From: CBDHFN01 sp965262605
GTDB lineage: Bacteria; Pseudomonadota; Alphaproteobacteria; JASGCL01
Length of the DNA stretch: 64,000 nt
Direction of reading: 5' to 3'
Assembly (NCBI GenBank): GCA_965262605.1
Contig: CBDHFN010000003.1
Coordinates: 1,364,001-1,428,000 of the forward strand
The first letter of the stretch is position 1. Each line of letters starts with the position of its first letter. This document shows, piece after piece, positions 33,685 through 43,700 of this stretch. Under the pieces are notes generated by a model, which made no database searches, was not told the DNA's origin, and was given only the letters and a program-made list of their open reading frames with translations. The translations under genes and the position numbers were made by a program.

Positions 33685-35991
33685 ATGCTTGATAAAGAAT
33701 ATACCCAAGGAGTCTATAAAGATTCCATAGCTTATCATCGTGAAAAACCATTTGGAAAATTACGGATTCAACCGACAAAAGCCATGGCGAATCAACGCGA
33801 TTTATCCTTGGCTTATTCACCGGGTGTTGCGGGTCCTTGTAAATTAATTGAAGCTTATCCCCATGAAGCCGCGCAAATGACGGCAAGGGGTAATTTAGTT
33901 GCCGTTATATCCAATGGCACCGCCGTTTTGGGGCTTGGCAATATCGGGGCTTTGGCATCAAAACCCGTGATGGAAGGCAAAGCTGTCTTATTTAAAAAAT
34001 TCGCCGATATTGATGTTTTTGACATTGAAGTTAATGAAACCGATATTGATAAATTTGTTGCGATAGTTGCATCGCTGGAACCAACTTTTGGCGGAATAAA
34101 TCTTGAAGATATTAAAGCACCTGAATGTTTTCATATTGAACGGCGATTAAAACAAATCATGAAAATTCCAGTATTTCATGATGACCAGCACGGCACGGCA
34201 ATTATTGGCGGTGCGGCGGTGCAAAATGCCATGGAATTAACGGGCAAAGATATAAGCAAAATCAAAATTGTTTGCTCTGGTGCTGGGGCGGCAGCTCTTT
34301 CAAGTCTTGATTATTTGGTTGCCATGGGCGCAAAAAAAGAAAATATTTTCGTTTGCGATAAAGAAGGCTTAGTATGGTCTGGGCGCAATACTGGCATGGA
34401 TGAATTTAAATCCGTTTATGCCCGCAACGATTTTCATAAAAATCATTCTTTATTAGAAGTGATTGATAATGCCGATGTTTTCTTGGGGCTTTCCGCCGCC
34501 AAAGCAATGACGCAAGAAATGGTCAAGAAAATGGCAAAAAATCCCTTGATTTTAGCCCTTGCCAATCCAGAACCAGAAATTCGCCCTGAATTAGTAAAAG
34601 AAGTTCGCGATGATGCTTTAATTTGCACGGGTCGTTCTGATTACCCAAATCAAGTTAATAATGTTTTGTGTTTTCCGTTTTTATTCCGTGGTGCGCTTGA
34701 TGTTGGCGCAACCCAAATTAACGAGGCAATGAAATTAGCCGCAGGCAAAGCAATCGCAAGTCTTGCAAAAAAAGCAGTTTCCGAAGAAACTTTAAACGCA
34801 TATGGTTCAATGAATATGGAATTTGGTGTTGATTATTTGATTCCTAAACCCCTTGATTCAAGGCTTTTGGTGGAAGTTTCAATGGCAGTTGCCAAGGCAG
34901 CAATGGATAGTGGTGTTGCAACCCGCCCAATTAGCGATTTTAACGAATATCGCCATCAATTGGCGCAAAATGCGGCAAATACCTATAATATCATGCGCCC
35001 AATTTACGAAGTCGCCCAAAAAAATCCGCAACGAGTGGTATTTTGTGAAGGTGAATCAGAAAAAATCTTGCAAGCTTTACCAGAAATCTTAAATGAAAAT
35101 TATGCAAAACCAATCTTAATTGGGCGCAAACAAGTTATCATGGACAGAATCGCAAAATTAAAATTACATATTAATATCGCCAAAGATATTGAAATTACTG
35201 ACCCAACGGACGACCCGCGCTATAATGATTATACTGATTTATTGCATAAAATTTTGGGCAGAAATGGAGTCAGTAAATCATATGCAAGATCATTAGTGCG
35301 CAATTCCAATACCATGATTGGTTGCTTGATGGTGCGAAAAGGCGAGGCAGATGCGCTAATTTGTGGCTCAGTCGGCAATTATCATCGCCATTTAGACACG
35401 ATTAAACGGGTAATTGGTGCAAAAAAAGACAGAAAATTACATGCTTTATATTTATTAGCATTGGATAAAGACCCGATGTTTTTTACTGATACGCATGTTG
35501 CCGAAAATCCCACGGCGCAAGAAATTGTGGATATGGCGTTATCGGCGGTTGATGTTATGAAATTATTTGGCGTTAATCCCAAAGTTGCTTTGCTATCGCA
35601 TTCAAATTTTGGGGCTTCGCAAAGCGAATCGGCGGTGAAAATGTCCCAAGCAACCCATAATTTAAAATTAATGGCTTCGGATTTTAAAGTTGAAGGCGAA
35701 ATGCACGCCGATACGGCATTTAATAAAATTCTGCGCGATTCGCTTATCAGCGATAATGCCTTAGACAGCAACCCAAATTTATTGGTATTTCCAAATTTAG
35801 ATTCGGCGAATATTTGCTATAATATGGTGAAAGTTTTAGTGGCTAACGGCATTTCCACGGGTCCGATGTTAATGGGCACGCAAATGCCTGCGCATATTTT
35901 GACGAATGCGGCGACGATTGATGGGGTTATTAATATGGCGGCATTTGCTTCGGTTGATGCCTTTACCCGCCGTAAAAGTAAGATTAAATAA
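33685..35991 (+). CDS. maeB: NADP-dependent malic enzyme with phosphotransacetylase-like domain
   Basis: A 768-residue MaeB. Residues 1 to about 420 are malic enzyme: SLAYSPGVAGPC, HDDQHGTAIIG with the metal-binding acids, and GAGAAALSSLDYL for the cofactor. From about 435 there is a phosphate acetyltransferase-like domain (RVVFCEGESEKILQALPEIL to the end), which regulates the enzyme in relatives. It converts malate to pyruvate with NADPH. A small inverted-repeat element begins 5 nt after the stop. Confidence 0.95.
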   Translation: MLDKEYTQGVYKDSIAYHREKPFGKLRIQPTKAMANQRDLSLAYSPGVAGPCKLIEAYPHEAAQMTARGNLVAVISNGTAVLGLGNIGALASKPVMEGKAVLFKKFADIDVFDIEVNETDIDKFVAIVASLEPTFGGINLEDIKAPECFHIERRLKQIMKIPVFHDDQHGTAIIGGAAVQNAMELTGKDISKIKIVCSGAGAAALSSLDYLVAMGAKKENIFVCDKEGLVWSGRNTGMDEFKSVYARNDFHKNHSLLEVIDNADVFLGLSAAKAMTQEMVKKMAKNPLILALANPEPEIRPELVKEVRDDALICTGRSDYPNQVNNVLCFPFLFRGALDVGATQINEAMKLAAGKAIASLAKKAVSEETLNAYGSMNMEFGVDYLIPKPLDSRLLVEVSMAVAKAAMDSGVATRPISDFNEYRHQLAQNAANTYNIMRPIYEVAQKNPQRVVFCEGESEKILQALPEILNENYAKPILIGRKQVIMDRIAKLKLHINIAKDIEITDPTDDPRYNDYTDLLHKILGRNGVSKSYARSLVRNSNTMIGCLMVRKGEADALICGSVGNYHRHLDTIKRVIGAKKDRKLHALYLLALDKDPMFFTDTHVAENPTAQEIVDMALSAVDVMKLFGVNPKVALLSHSNFGASQSESAVKMSQATHNLKLMASDFKVEGEMHADTAFNKILRDSLISDNALDSNPNLLVFPNLDSANICYNMVKVLVANGISTGPMLMGTQMPAHILTNAATIDGVINMAAFASVDAFTRRKSKIK

Positions 35992-35995
35992 GATT

Positions 35996-36181
35996 AAGTT
36001 TGTTGCATTAAGCTTTTTTTCGGCTACGCGTTTCTCTTCGTTCAGGCTTACGCCTTCACTTTGGGTATTATGTTTTAGATTCGCTGGTCTACTGCCGCCC
36101 TCTATTGCTTTGACCAGAAGCAATTTGCGAATGTAATTTGTGGTGAGAGGCAAAGCCAATAAATCTTAACGCAACAAACTT
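35996..36181. mobile_element. MITE-like element with 17-bp terminal inverted repeats
   Basis: 186 bp bounded by AAGTTTGTTGCATTAAG (35996-36012) and its inverse with one mismatch (36165-36181); TA dinucleotides flank the AGTTTG ends, as in IS630/Tc1-type insertions. The interior has no transposase and is richer in G+C than its surroundings. A single end-like copy occurs at 32070-32087. Confidence 0.7.
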
Positions 36182-36222
36182 ATAGATTTTATATTGCATT
36201 TTTTCAAACAAAGTGCTATTTT

Positions 36223-36447
36223 TCAAGGCACGGGGTCGTGTCCATGCCCGCCCCAAGGGTGGCATTTTCCAATACGGCGTAATGTTAGGTTTATGCCTTT
36301 GATAAAGCCATATTTTTTAAGTGCTTCAATGCCATATTCAGAACAGGTTGGCGTGAATCTGCATTGTCTTCCTAAAAAATATGATAGACTTAGCCGATAA
36401 AATATGATAATAACAAGCGCGATTTTGGTAAAAATTTTATCAACCAT
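36223..36447 (-). CDS. yidD: Membrane protein insertion efficiency factor YidD
   Basis: A 74-residue YidD. An N-terminal amphipathic/hydrophobic helix is followed by the family signature CRFTPTCSEYGIEALKKYG and ends RIGKCHPWGGHGHDPVP. It helps membrane-protein insertion. Here it is separated from rnpA, rpmH and yidC, its usual neighbours, and diverges from fabD. Confidence 0.96.
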   Translation of the reverse strand: MVDKIFTKIALVIIIFYRLSLSYFLGRQCRFTPTCSEYGIEALKKYGFIKGINLTLRRIGKCHPWGGHGHDPVP

Positions 36448-36471
36448 TTAATATAACACCATGAGGTTAAA

Positions 36472-37422
36472 ATGAAAACTGCTTTTTTATTTCCGGGGCA
36501 AGGCTCGCAAAGCGTGGGTATGGGCTTAGATTTATATAATAACAGCCCCAAAGCGCGCGAAATTTTCCAAGAAATTGATGATGCCTTATTTGATAAGATT
36601 GGCGAGAAATTGTCAAGCTTAATTTTCAATGGTCCGATTGAGAAATTAACACTAACCGAATATGCGCAACCTGCAATTATGGCGGTTTCCGTGGCGACAA
36701 TGTCGGCGATGTTGGAATATTCGGGTAAGCTTGTGCCACAAATGGCTTCAGCAGTGGCGGGGCATTCTTTGGGGGAATATTCGGCTTTGGCGATTGCAGG
36801 GTCGCTTGGCATTGGCGATACGGCAAGATTATTAAATATTCGTGGGCGCGCGATGCAAGCCGCCGTGCCAGCAGGCAAGGGCGGTATGGCGGCACTTATG
36901 GGCGCGAATTGGCAAGATGCTGATAAATTATGTAAGATTTTACAAGGCGAAGGCTATATTATCGTGCCAGCAAATGATAATTGCCCGGGGCAAGTCGTAA
37001 TTTCTGGGCAAGCAGAAGCAATTACCCGTGCGGGTGAAATTGCCAAAGAATTGGGCATTAAGCGCGTGTTCCCTTTGCCAGTATCTGCGCCGTTTCATTC
37101 GCCGATGATGCAACCAGCAGCTGTAATCATGGCTGAAGCTTTGCAAGCAACCATCGTGCAAGACGCAACTTTGCCAATTTATAGCAATATTAATGCTGAA
37201 CCTTGCGATGCGCCCGAAGTGATTATTGATAATTTAGTCAAGCAAGTATGCGGCGTTGTTAGATTTCGTGAGATAATTTTGAACATGACTCGCGATGGAT
37301 TTACCAATTTTGTTGAAATTGGTAATGGTAAAGTTTTGGCGGGATTAGTGCAAAAAATTAACCCCGAAGCCAAAGTTTTATCAATTGGCAATATGGAAGA
37401 TATTAAAAATTTCTTTGGATAA
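36472..37422 (+). CDS. fabD: Malonyl-CoA:ACP transacylase FabD
   Basis: A 316-residue FabD loading malonate onto acyl carrier protein. It has FLFPGQGSQSVGMG at the start, the nucleophile elbow GHSLGEYSAL (catalytic Ser), the Arg of NIRGRAMQ, and the catalytic His in SAPFHSPMM. It precedes secE rather than lying in a fab cluster. Confidence 0.97.
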   Translation: MKTAFLFPGQGSQSVGMGLDLYNNSPKAREIFQEIDDALFDKIGEKLSSLIFNGPIEKLTLTEYAQPAIMAVSVATMSAMLEYSGKLVPQMASAVAGHSLGEYSALAIAGSLGIGDTARLLNIRGRAMQAAVPAGKGGMAALMGANWQDADKLCKILQGEGYIIVPANDNCPGQVVISGQAEAITRAGEIAKELGIKRVFPLPVSAPFHSPMMQPAAVIMAEALQATIVQDATLPIYSNINAEPCDAPEVIIDNLVKQVCGVVRFREIILNMTRDGFTNFVEIGNGKVLAGLVQKINPEAKVLSIGNMEDIKNFFG

Positions 37423-37474
37423 AATTAAGGTAATACAGGATATAAAATTATTTTGATAAAATTTTATTTTACGC

Positions 37475-37503
37475 TTGACATTTGATTATTTCGTGTTAAA
37501 GCA
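37475..37503 (+). promoter_or_regulatory. Candidate promoter for secE-nusG and ribosomal genes
   Basis: A perfect TTGACA (37475-37480) lies between fabD and secE; the hexamer 17 nt on (AAAGCA) is a poor -10 box. The position is right for the start of the secE operon. Confidence 0.35.
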
Positions 37504-37520
37504 TAACTACCTATAAGACT

Positions 37521-37718
37521 ATGATAAAAAATAAACCATCACCCGCAGAATTCGTCAGGCAAGTTCGCTTAGAGCTTGCCAAAATTTCTTGGCCTACGCC
37601 GAAGGAAACTGGAACTGCGACTTTGATGGTTTTTGTTATGGTGGCGTTCATGTCAATTTTCTTTTTGCTAACTGATCAGCTAATTGCGTGGACTATCGGC
37701 AAAATTATTGGCTATTAA
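37521..37718 (+). CDS. secE: Preprotein translocase subunit SecE
   Basis: A 65-residue single-span SecE, the short form found in most bacteria. It has the conserved amphipathic helix FVRQVRLELAKISWPTPKET followed by one transmembrane segment (about 35-58). It lies directly before nusG. No tRNA-Trp gene is seen upstream. Confidence 0.96.
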   Translation: MIKNKPSPAEFVRQVRLELAKISWPTPKETGTATLMVFVMVAFMSIFFLLTDQLIAWTIGKIIGY

Positions 37719-37746
37719 TTTTATAAATAATTTGAGGAGATTCAAG

Positions 37747-38277
37747 GTGGCGCATCGTTGGTATATTATTCATGTTCATTCAGGTTTTGAAAAACAAGTC
37801 GCGGCTACTATTAAAGAAGACTCTGCACGCAAAAATCTTGAAGCGCAAATTTTGGAAGTGGTAATTCCGCATGAAACCGTGGTTGAAGTGCGTCAAAATA
37901 AACGCCACCATGTAGATAGAAAATTTTTTCCCGGCTATATTTTAGTGCAAATGGACTTAACCAATGAAAGTTGGAATTTGGTCAAAAACACGAATAAGGT
38001 AACGGGGTTTTTAGGGCAGGGGAATAAACCATCTCCGATGCCCGAATCAGAAGCGCAACGAATCATTGCTATGTCAAAAGGTGCATCAGAACGCCCAAGG
38101 TCGCTAATAACATATGTTGTTGGCGAACAAGTGCGCGTAAGTGATGGTCCTTTTGCATCGTTTAATGGTATTGTTGAAGATGTTGATGAAGAAAAATCGC
38201 GATTAAAAGTTGTTGTTGCAATTTTTGGTCGTTCAACACCGGTTGAATTAGAATTCACCCAAGTTGAAAAAATTTAA
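37747..38277 (+). CDS. nusG: Transcription termination/antitermination factor NusG
   Basis: A 176-residue NusG starting at a GTG (37747) with a GAGGAG ribosome site. The NGN domain starts RWYIIHVHSGFE and contains KFFPGYILVQM; the C-terminal KOW domain has GEQVRVSDGPFASFNGIVEDV. It links RNA polymerase to ribosomes or Rho. Confidence 0.97.
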   Translation: MAHRWYIIHVHSGFEKQVAATIKEDSARKNLEAQILEVVIPHETVVEVRQNKRHHVDRKFFPGYILVQMDLTNESWNLVKNTNKVTGFLGQGNKPSPMPESEAQRIIAMSKGASERPRSLITYVVGEQVRVSDGPFASFNGIVEDVDEEKSRLKVVVAIFGRSTPVELEFTQVEKI

Positions 38278-38486
38278 TGGGAGTGAATGTCAAAATTCAT
38301 TTTTTAGAAGGATTAGAGGGCAAAAATATACGAAAAAGCGCAGTTTACAGATGGTAAATGAGCATTTTGAGTGTGTTTTTAACCGATTAAGGCAAATAAA
38401 AAATAATTTTGAAATCGTCTCATGGTTTTCATTGAGGGAGGGGAAGCCCGCACCTCTTAATTTAACTTAACTTAAAAGAGTATTAA
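38278..38486. other. nusG-rplK spacer with an inserted repeat segment
   Basis: An unusually long gap (209 nt) for this position. It carries the 31-bp segment 38359-38389 shared exactly with 32027-32057, and ends with an AT-rich stretch before rplK. No open frame is supported. Confidence 0.6.
38359..38389 (+). repeat. 31-bp dispersed repeat (second copy at 32027-32057)
   Basis: Exact match over 31 bp to the region upstream of the acyltransferase gene; both are preceded by ACAGATG a few bases earlier. Confidence 0.8.
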
Positions 38487-38915
38487 ATGGCAAAAAAAAT
38501 AGTCGCTCAAATTAAACTCCAAGTCAAAGCAGGACAAGCAAATCCTTCGCCACCAATTGGTCCAGCATTGGGTCAAAAGGGGTTGAATATTATGTCCTTT
38601 TGTAAGGAATTCAACGCAAGAACAGCAAATATGGAACCCGGCACACCAACGCCAGTTATCATTACAGCTTACGAAGATAAAAGTTTTACTTTCATCACCA
38701 AAAAACCCCCCGTATCATATTATTTGATTAAACACGCAAAAATTCCAAAAGGTTCACAAACCCCCGGACGCGCGTCTGCTGGCAAAATTTCAATGGCGGA
38801 TATTCGCAAAATTGCCGAAGAAAAATTAGTAGATATGACATCAGCTTCCATTGAAGCCGCAATGAGCGAAATTAAAGGTTCAGCGCGGGCAATGGGCTTA
38901 CAAGTTGTGGAGTAA
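38487..38915 (+). CDS. rplK: 50S ribosomal protein L11
   Basis: A 142-residue L11 with the N-terminal KLQVKAGQANPSPPIGPALG and the rRNA-binding C-terminal domain (RKIAEEKLVDMTSASIEAAM). Part of the GTPase-associated centre. Four nucleotides separate its stop from the rplA start. Confidence 0.98.
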   Translation: MAKKIVAQIKLQVKAGQANPSPPIGPALGQKGLNIMSFCKEFNARTANMEPGTPTPVIITAYEDKSFTFITKKPPVSYYLIKHAKIPKGSQTPGRASAGKISMADIRKIAEEKLVDMTSASIEAAMSEIKGSARAMGLQVVE

Positions 38916-38919
38916 GAAA

Positions 38920-39612
38920 ATGGCACATAATAAAAGAATCGTAAAGGCGCGCGGTAATGTTGATAAAAATATTTTTTACAATATTCCCCAAGCCATAAGT
39001 TTAGTTAAGCAAAACGCGACAGCTAAATTTGATGAATCCATTGAAATGGCTATTAACACTGGCTTGGACACACGGCATTCTGACCAGCAAATTCGTTCAT
39101 CGGTAAATTTACCTCATGGCACTGGCAAGACTTTTCGTGTTGCTGTGTTTGCCCGTGGCGATAAAGCCGAAGAAGCCAAAAAAGCTGGTGCTGATATTGT
39201 TGGTGCCGAAGATTTAATGGAAAAAATCCAAGGTGGTTTTTTAGATTTTGACCGATGCGTGGCAACACCAGATATGATGGCGATTGTCGGGCGAATTGGT
39301 AAAATCTTGGGACCCAAAAATTTGATGCCAAACCCAAAATTAGGCACCGTAACACCCAATATAGCTGAAGCTGTAAAGGATGCCAAAGGTGGTCAAGTGC
39401 AATTTCGCACAGATAAAGCAGGTATTGTCCATGCGTTAATTGGCAAAGCAAGTTTTGCCGATGAATCGTTAGTTGCTAATGCTAAAGCGTTTATTGCGGC
39501 GATTAATTCCGTAAAGCCTTCGGGAGCAAAAGGCGCATATTTGAAAAAAATATCGCTTAGTTCCACGATGGGACCAGGGGTGAAATTGGATTTAAGCCAA
39601 TTATCCTCTTAA
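38920..39612 (+). CDS. rplA: 50S ribosomal protein L1
   Basis: A 230-residue L1 (start ATG at 38920). Family signatures are the DTRHSDQQIRSSVNLPHGTGK stretch and the IGKILGPKNLMPNPKLGTVT block. It binds the L1 stalk and normally represses its own operon. Confidence 0.98.
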   Translation: MAHNKRIVKARGNVDKNIFYNIPQAISLVKQNATAKFDESIEMAINTGLDTRHSDQQIRSSVNLPHGTGKTFRVAVFARGDKAEEAKKAGADIVGAEDLMEKIQGGFLDFDRCVATPDMMAIVGRIGKILGPKNLMPNPKLGTVTPNIAEAVKDAKGGQVQFRTDKAGIVHALIGKASFADESLVANAKAFIAAINSVKPSGAKGAYLKKISLSSTMGPGVKLDLSQLSS

Positions 39613-39833
39613 CAAAAATAATGGGGGCAACCCCATTGACTGTCCAAGATTGGCGGTAGTTTTAATTAACTTTAATATCCTCCATGAGACAATAAGGTCA
39701 AACAAGTAAACTTGAAGAAGCCACTTGATGAAGCCTAAGGGCAGATATAAAGCCGAAAATATCAACCGATATTTTCACAACGAAACCATAATGATTATTC
39801 AGGTAATCATTATTAATTGTAAAGGAGAGATCA
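39613..39833 (+). ncRNA. L10 leader regulatory RNA region
   Basis: A 221-nt untranslated leader before rplJ, where the ribosomal L10 leader is expected. It starts with a GNRA-type hairpin (ATGGGG-GCAA-CCCCAT, 39621-39636) and contains paired segments such as AAATATCAACCGATATTT and a TTGATGAAGCC element resembling the kink-turn that binds L10(L12)4. It should control rplJ-rplL translation. Confidence 0.6.
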
Positions 39834-40307
39834 GTGAAACGCAGTGAAAAGCAAGAACTGGTCGGTGAAATAAATCAAGTTTTGCAAGGCGCAGAACTAG
39901 TAGTAATTTCACACCAACAAGGATTGACTGTTCCTCAGTCGCGTGCTCTACGGGTTAAGGCTCGTGCAGCAGGTGTCGGACATAAGGTTACAAAGAATCG
40001 TTTAGCTAAACTAGCTATCAAAGGCACAAATTTTGCTGTTTTAGATAGTTTGTTCAAGGGTCCAACCGCCATTTCATGGTCAACAGATCCCATTGCGGCG
40101 GCAAAGGTAATTTGCGAATATGCAAAATCCAACGACAAGGTAAAAATTGTCGGTGGTTCATATAATGGGCAACTATTAGATGAAGCTGCAATTCAATATT
40201 TAGCAACAATACCATCTTTGGACGAATTACGGGGCAAACTTGTCGGGTTGCTGCAAGCACCTGCAAGTGGTTTGGCGCGTCTTTTAGTCGCTTATTCAGA
40301 GAAATAA
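39834..40307 (+). CDS. rplJ: 50S ribosomal protein L10
   Basis: A 157-residue L10 starting with GTG after an AAGGAG site. It has KQELVGEINQVL, the SHQQGLTVPQSRALR segment, KVTKNRLAKLA and the C-terminal helix that holds L7/L12 dimers. Slightly shorter than many alphaproteobacterial L10 proteins. Confidence 0.97.
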   Translation: MKRSEKQELVGEINQVLQGAELVVISHQQGLTVPQSRALRVKARAAGVGHKVTKNRLAKLAIKGTNFAVLDSLFKGPTAISWSTDPIAAAKVICEYAKSNDKVKIVGGSYNGQLLDEAAIQYLATIPSLDELRGKLVGLLQAPASGLARLLVAYSEK

Positions 40308-40338
40308 TCAATAACATTCAACCAAAAAGGAAAATAAA

Positions 40339-40710
40339 ATGGCTGATTTAAATAAAATCGTTGATGACTTGTCAAATTTGACCGTGCTTGAAGCCGCCGA
40401 ATTGGCAAAATTATTAGAAACCAAATGGGGCGTATCTGCTGCTGCTCCAGCTGCTGCTGCTTCGGCTGCTGCGCCTGCTGCGGCTGTTGAAGAACAAACC
40501 AGCTTTACAGTGATGTTAGAATCAGTTCCAGCTGATTCAAAAATTAACTGCATTAAAGTTGTGCGCGAAATTACAGGCTTGGGCTTGAAAGAAGCTAAAG
40601 ACTTAGTTGAAGCAGCTCCAAAAGCCGTTAAAGAAGGCGTTGACAAAGCAGAAGCAGAATCCATTAAGAAAAAATTGGAAGAAGCAAAAGCAGTTGTCAA
40701 ATTAAAATAA
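40339..40710 (+). CDS. rplL: 50S ribosomal protein L7/L12
   Basis: A 123-residue L7/L12: an N-terminal dimerisation helix pair, an Ala-rich hinge (about 34-50) and the factor-binding C-terminal domain (KINCIKVVREITGLGLKEAK and PKAVKEGVDKAEAE). Confidence 0.98.
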   Translation: MADLNKIVDDLSNLTVLEAAELAKLLETKWGVSAAAPAAAASAAAPAAAVEEQTSFTVMLESVPADSKINCIKVVREITGLGLKEAKDLVEAAPKAVKEGVDKAEAESIKKKLEEAKAVVKLK

Positions 40711-40726
40711 TCAATTTGTGATTAAA

Positions 40727-40760
40727 CCATCAGGTGATTTTTCACCTGATGGAGTTTTTA
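40727..40760 (+). terminator. Attenuator/terminator between rplL and rpoB
   Basis: Perfect 11-bp stem CCATCAGGTGA/TCACCTGATGG around a 4-nt loop, then AGTTTTTATT. Its place matches the known partial terminator that sets ribosomal protein to RNA polymerase ratio in other bacteria. Confidence 0.8.
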
Positions 40761-40797
40761 TTAAAGTTAAATACCAATCATTGTAAGGGGAATCTAA

Positions 40798-43700
40798 ATG
40801 GCTAGATACGAAGAAGCAAAAACATTCACAGGTCGTATGCGGATAAGAAAATCTTTCGGAAGACTAGAAGAAGTAGTTGATGTTCCCAATTTGATTGAAG
40901 TGCAAAAAGCATCATATGACGCATTTTTGCAAATGAATGTTAAGCCAGAAAACCGCAATAAATTTGGCTTGCAAGCTGTTTTATCTGAATTATTTCCAAT
41001 TGAAGATACGAATCATCGTGCCGTATTGGAATTTGTTTCATATGAATTAGAAAAACCAAAATATGAAGTTGAAGAATGTTTGCAACGCGATGTAACTTAT
41101 GGGTCGGCGTTAAAAGTGCATTTACGCTTAGTTGTTTATGAAATTGACGAAGTTACGGGCGCAAAATCTTTATTGGACATTAAACAACAAGATGTCTTTA
41201 TGGGCGAAATTCCTTTAATGACAGATAAAGGGACTTTTATCGTTAATGGCACGGAACGGGTTATTGTTTCGCAAATGCACCGCTCTCCCGGTGTATTTTT
41301 CGCCAAAGAATTAGATAAAACCGTGTCCAATAAAACTGATTTTACCGCACGGGTTATTCCTTATCGTGGTTCATGGTTAGATTTAGAATTTTCGCCAGCG
41401 CGCCGTGAAAAAGAAACCAAAGATGCCGATGGTAAAAAAGAAAGCAAAAAGGAAGATTTTAAAAATATTCTTTATGTGCGTATTGACCGCAGACGCAAAT
41501 TGCCAGTCACTACTTTGTTAATGACTTTGGATTCCATTGCCATTGAAGAAAAACGCAAAAAAGCGATTGAAGCAGGCGCAGATTTGGCGCAAATTGAATT
41601 GCAAGGCATGGATAAAGAAGAAATTTTAAATAATTTTTATGAAAAATTTGAAATTACGAAATCTGAAAAAGGTTGGGTTTTGCCGATGAATATTCTAATT
41701 CGGGTTGGTTTAAAACCTGAAAAAAATGTTATTGACGCATCATCTGGCGAAGTTGTGATTGAAGCAGGCGCGCAAATGACCGCCCGTCAAGTCAATAAAA
41801 TTCTAAAAGACGCCAAAAAATTCGCGTTAATTAACGAAGATGAAGTTGTCGGTAAATATCTTGCCGAAGACATGATTAATAGTAAGGGCTTAGTTTTAGC
41901 CGAAGCTGGCGATGAAATTTCTGAAAAATTATTGGCAACTTTGCTTGATAATGGCTTTGATTCGTTTAAGGTTTTGGATATTGACTATATAACCACCAGC
42001 CCTTATATCAGAAACACCCTGCAAATTGACCGCAACCGCACGCGTGAAGACGCTATGGTTGATATTTACCGATTAATGCGTCCCGGTGAGCCACCAACCT
42101 TTGATATGGCTGAATATACATTTCGTGGTTTATTTTTTGATAATGACCGATATGACTTAGGGCAAGTCGGGCGTGCAAAAATGAATTCCAGATTAGGAAT
42201 TTCCATGAACGAGGTTCCAGATTCCGTCCGCGTCTTACGCAAAGATGATATTATTAAAATTATCAAAATTCTGTGCGAATTAAAAGATGGCAGGGGTGAA
42301 GTTGACGATATTGACCATTTGGGCAATCGCCGCGTTCGTTCGGTTGGTGAATTAATGGAAAATCAATACCGCATTGGTTTATTACGGATGGAAAAATCTG
42401 TTAAAGAAAGAATGCAAACTGCTGATTTGAAAAAAGCTGTGCCGACCGATTTAATTAATGCAAAGCCTGCAACTGCGACGGTGCGTGAATTTTTTGGTTC
42501 TTCGCAATTATCACAATTTATGGATCAAACAAATCCTTTGTCAGAAATTACCCATAAACGCCGTTTATCAGCATTAGGACCGGGCGGTTTAACCCGCGAA
42601 CGGGCTGGTTTTGAAGTGCGCGATGTGCACCCAACACATTATGGACGCGTCTGCCCCATTGAAACCCCTGAGGGTCCAAATATCGGTCTGATTAACTCCT
42701 TGGCAACTTTTGCCCGCGTTAATCAATATGGTTTTATTGAAACTCCATACCGAAAAGTAAAAGATGGTGTCGTTGAAAAACCCATTTACTTTATGACTGC
42801 CGTTGAAGAAGGCAATAAAATCATTGCGCAAGCTGATGCGAATGTTGATGCTAACGGCAAAATTACCGATGAATTTGTGCCTTGCCGTGTCAGTGGTGAT
42901 TATATGATGATTCCTCCTTCACAAGTGCAATTAATAGATGTTTCACCCAAGCAGTTAGTCTCGGTTGCGGCGGCTTTAATTCCATTTTTGGAACATGATG
43001 ACGCGAACCGCGCTTTAATGGGTTCAAACATGCAACGCCAAGCTGTGCCTTTATTGCGCTCCGAAGCTCCCTTCGTTGGCACGGGTATGGAAGCTAAAGT
43101 TGCCTATGATTCGGGCGTGGTGATTATTGCGCGCCGTTCGGGGATTGTTGACCAAGTTGATGCGACACGGATTGTTATTCGGGTAACCGAAGAAGTTGCG
43201 GCGGGCGAATCAGCCGTTGATATTTATAATATCCATAAATATAAACGATCCAATCAAAATACTTGTATTAACCAAAAACCGCTTGTTATTGTTGGTGATA
43301 AAGTCAAAAAAGGCGATATTATTGGCGATGGTCCTGCAACCGAAATGGGCGAATTAGCTTTAGGGCAAAATGTTCTTGTGGCATTTATGCCTTGGAATGG
43401 ATATAATTTTGAAGATTCTATCTTGATTTCCGAACGGGTTGTTAAAGACGATATTTTCAGTTCAATTCATATTGAAGAATTTGAAATAATGAGCCGCGAC
43501 ACGAAATTAGGGCAAGAAGAAATTACCCGCGATTTACCCAATGTCGGCGAAGAAGCATTAAAAAACCTTGATGAAGCTGGTATTGTGTGCATTGGCGCGG
43601 AAGTTAATGCAGGCGATATTTTAGTTGGCAAAGTAACCCCCAAAGGTGAATCTCCAATTACCCCTGAGGAAAAATTATTAAGAGCAATTTTCGGTGATAA

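Noticed and set aside
35869..36159. 96-codon minus-strand frame across the MITE-like element
   Set aside because: It runs from the inverted-repeat element into the maeB 3' end; no ribosome site or family support.
37423..37520. Possible tRNA-Trp before secE
   Set aside because: The 98-nt gap contains no cloverleaf or CCA-type acceptor pattern.
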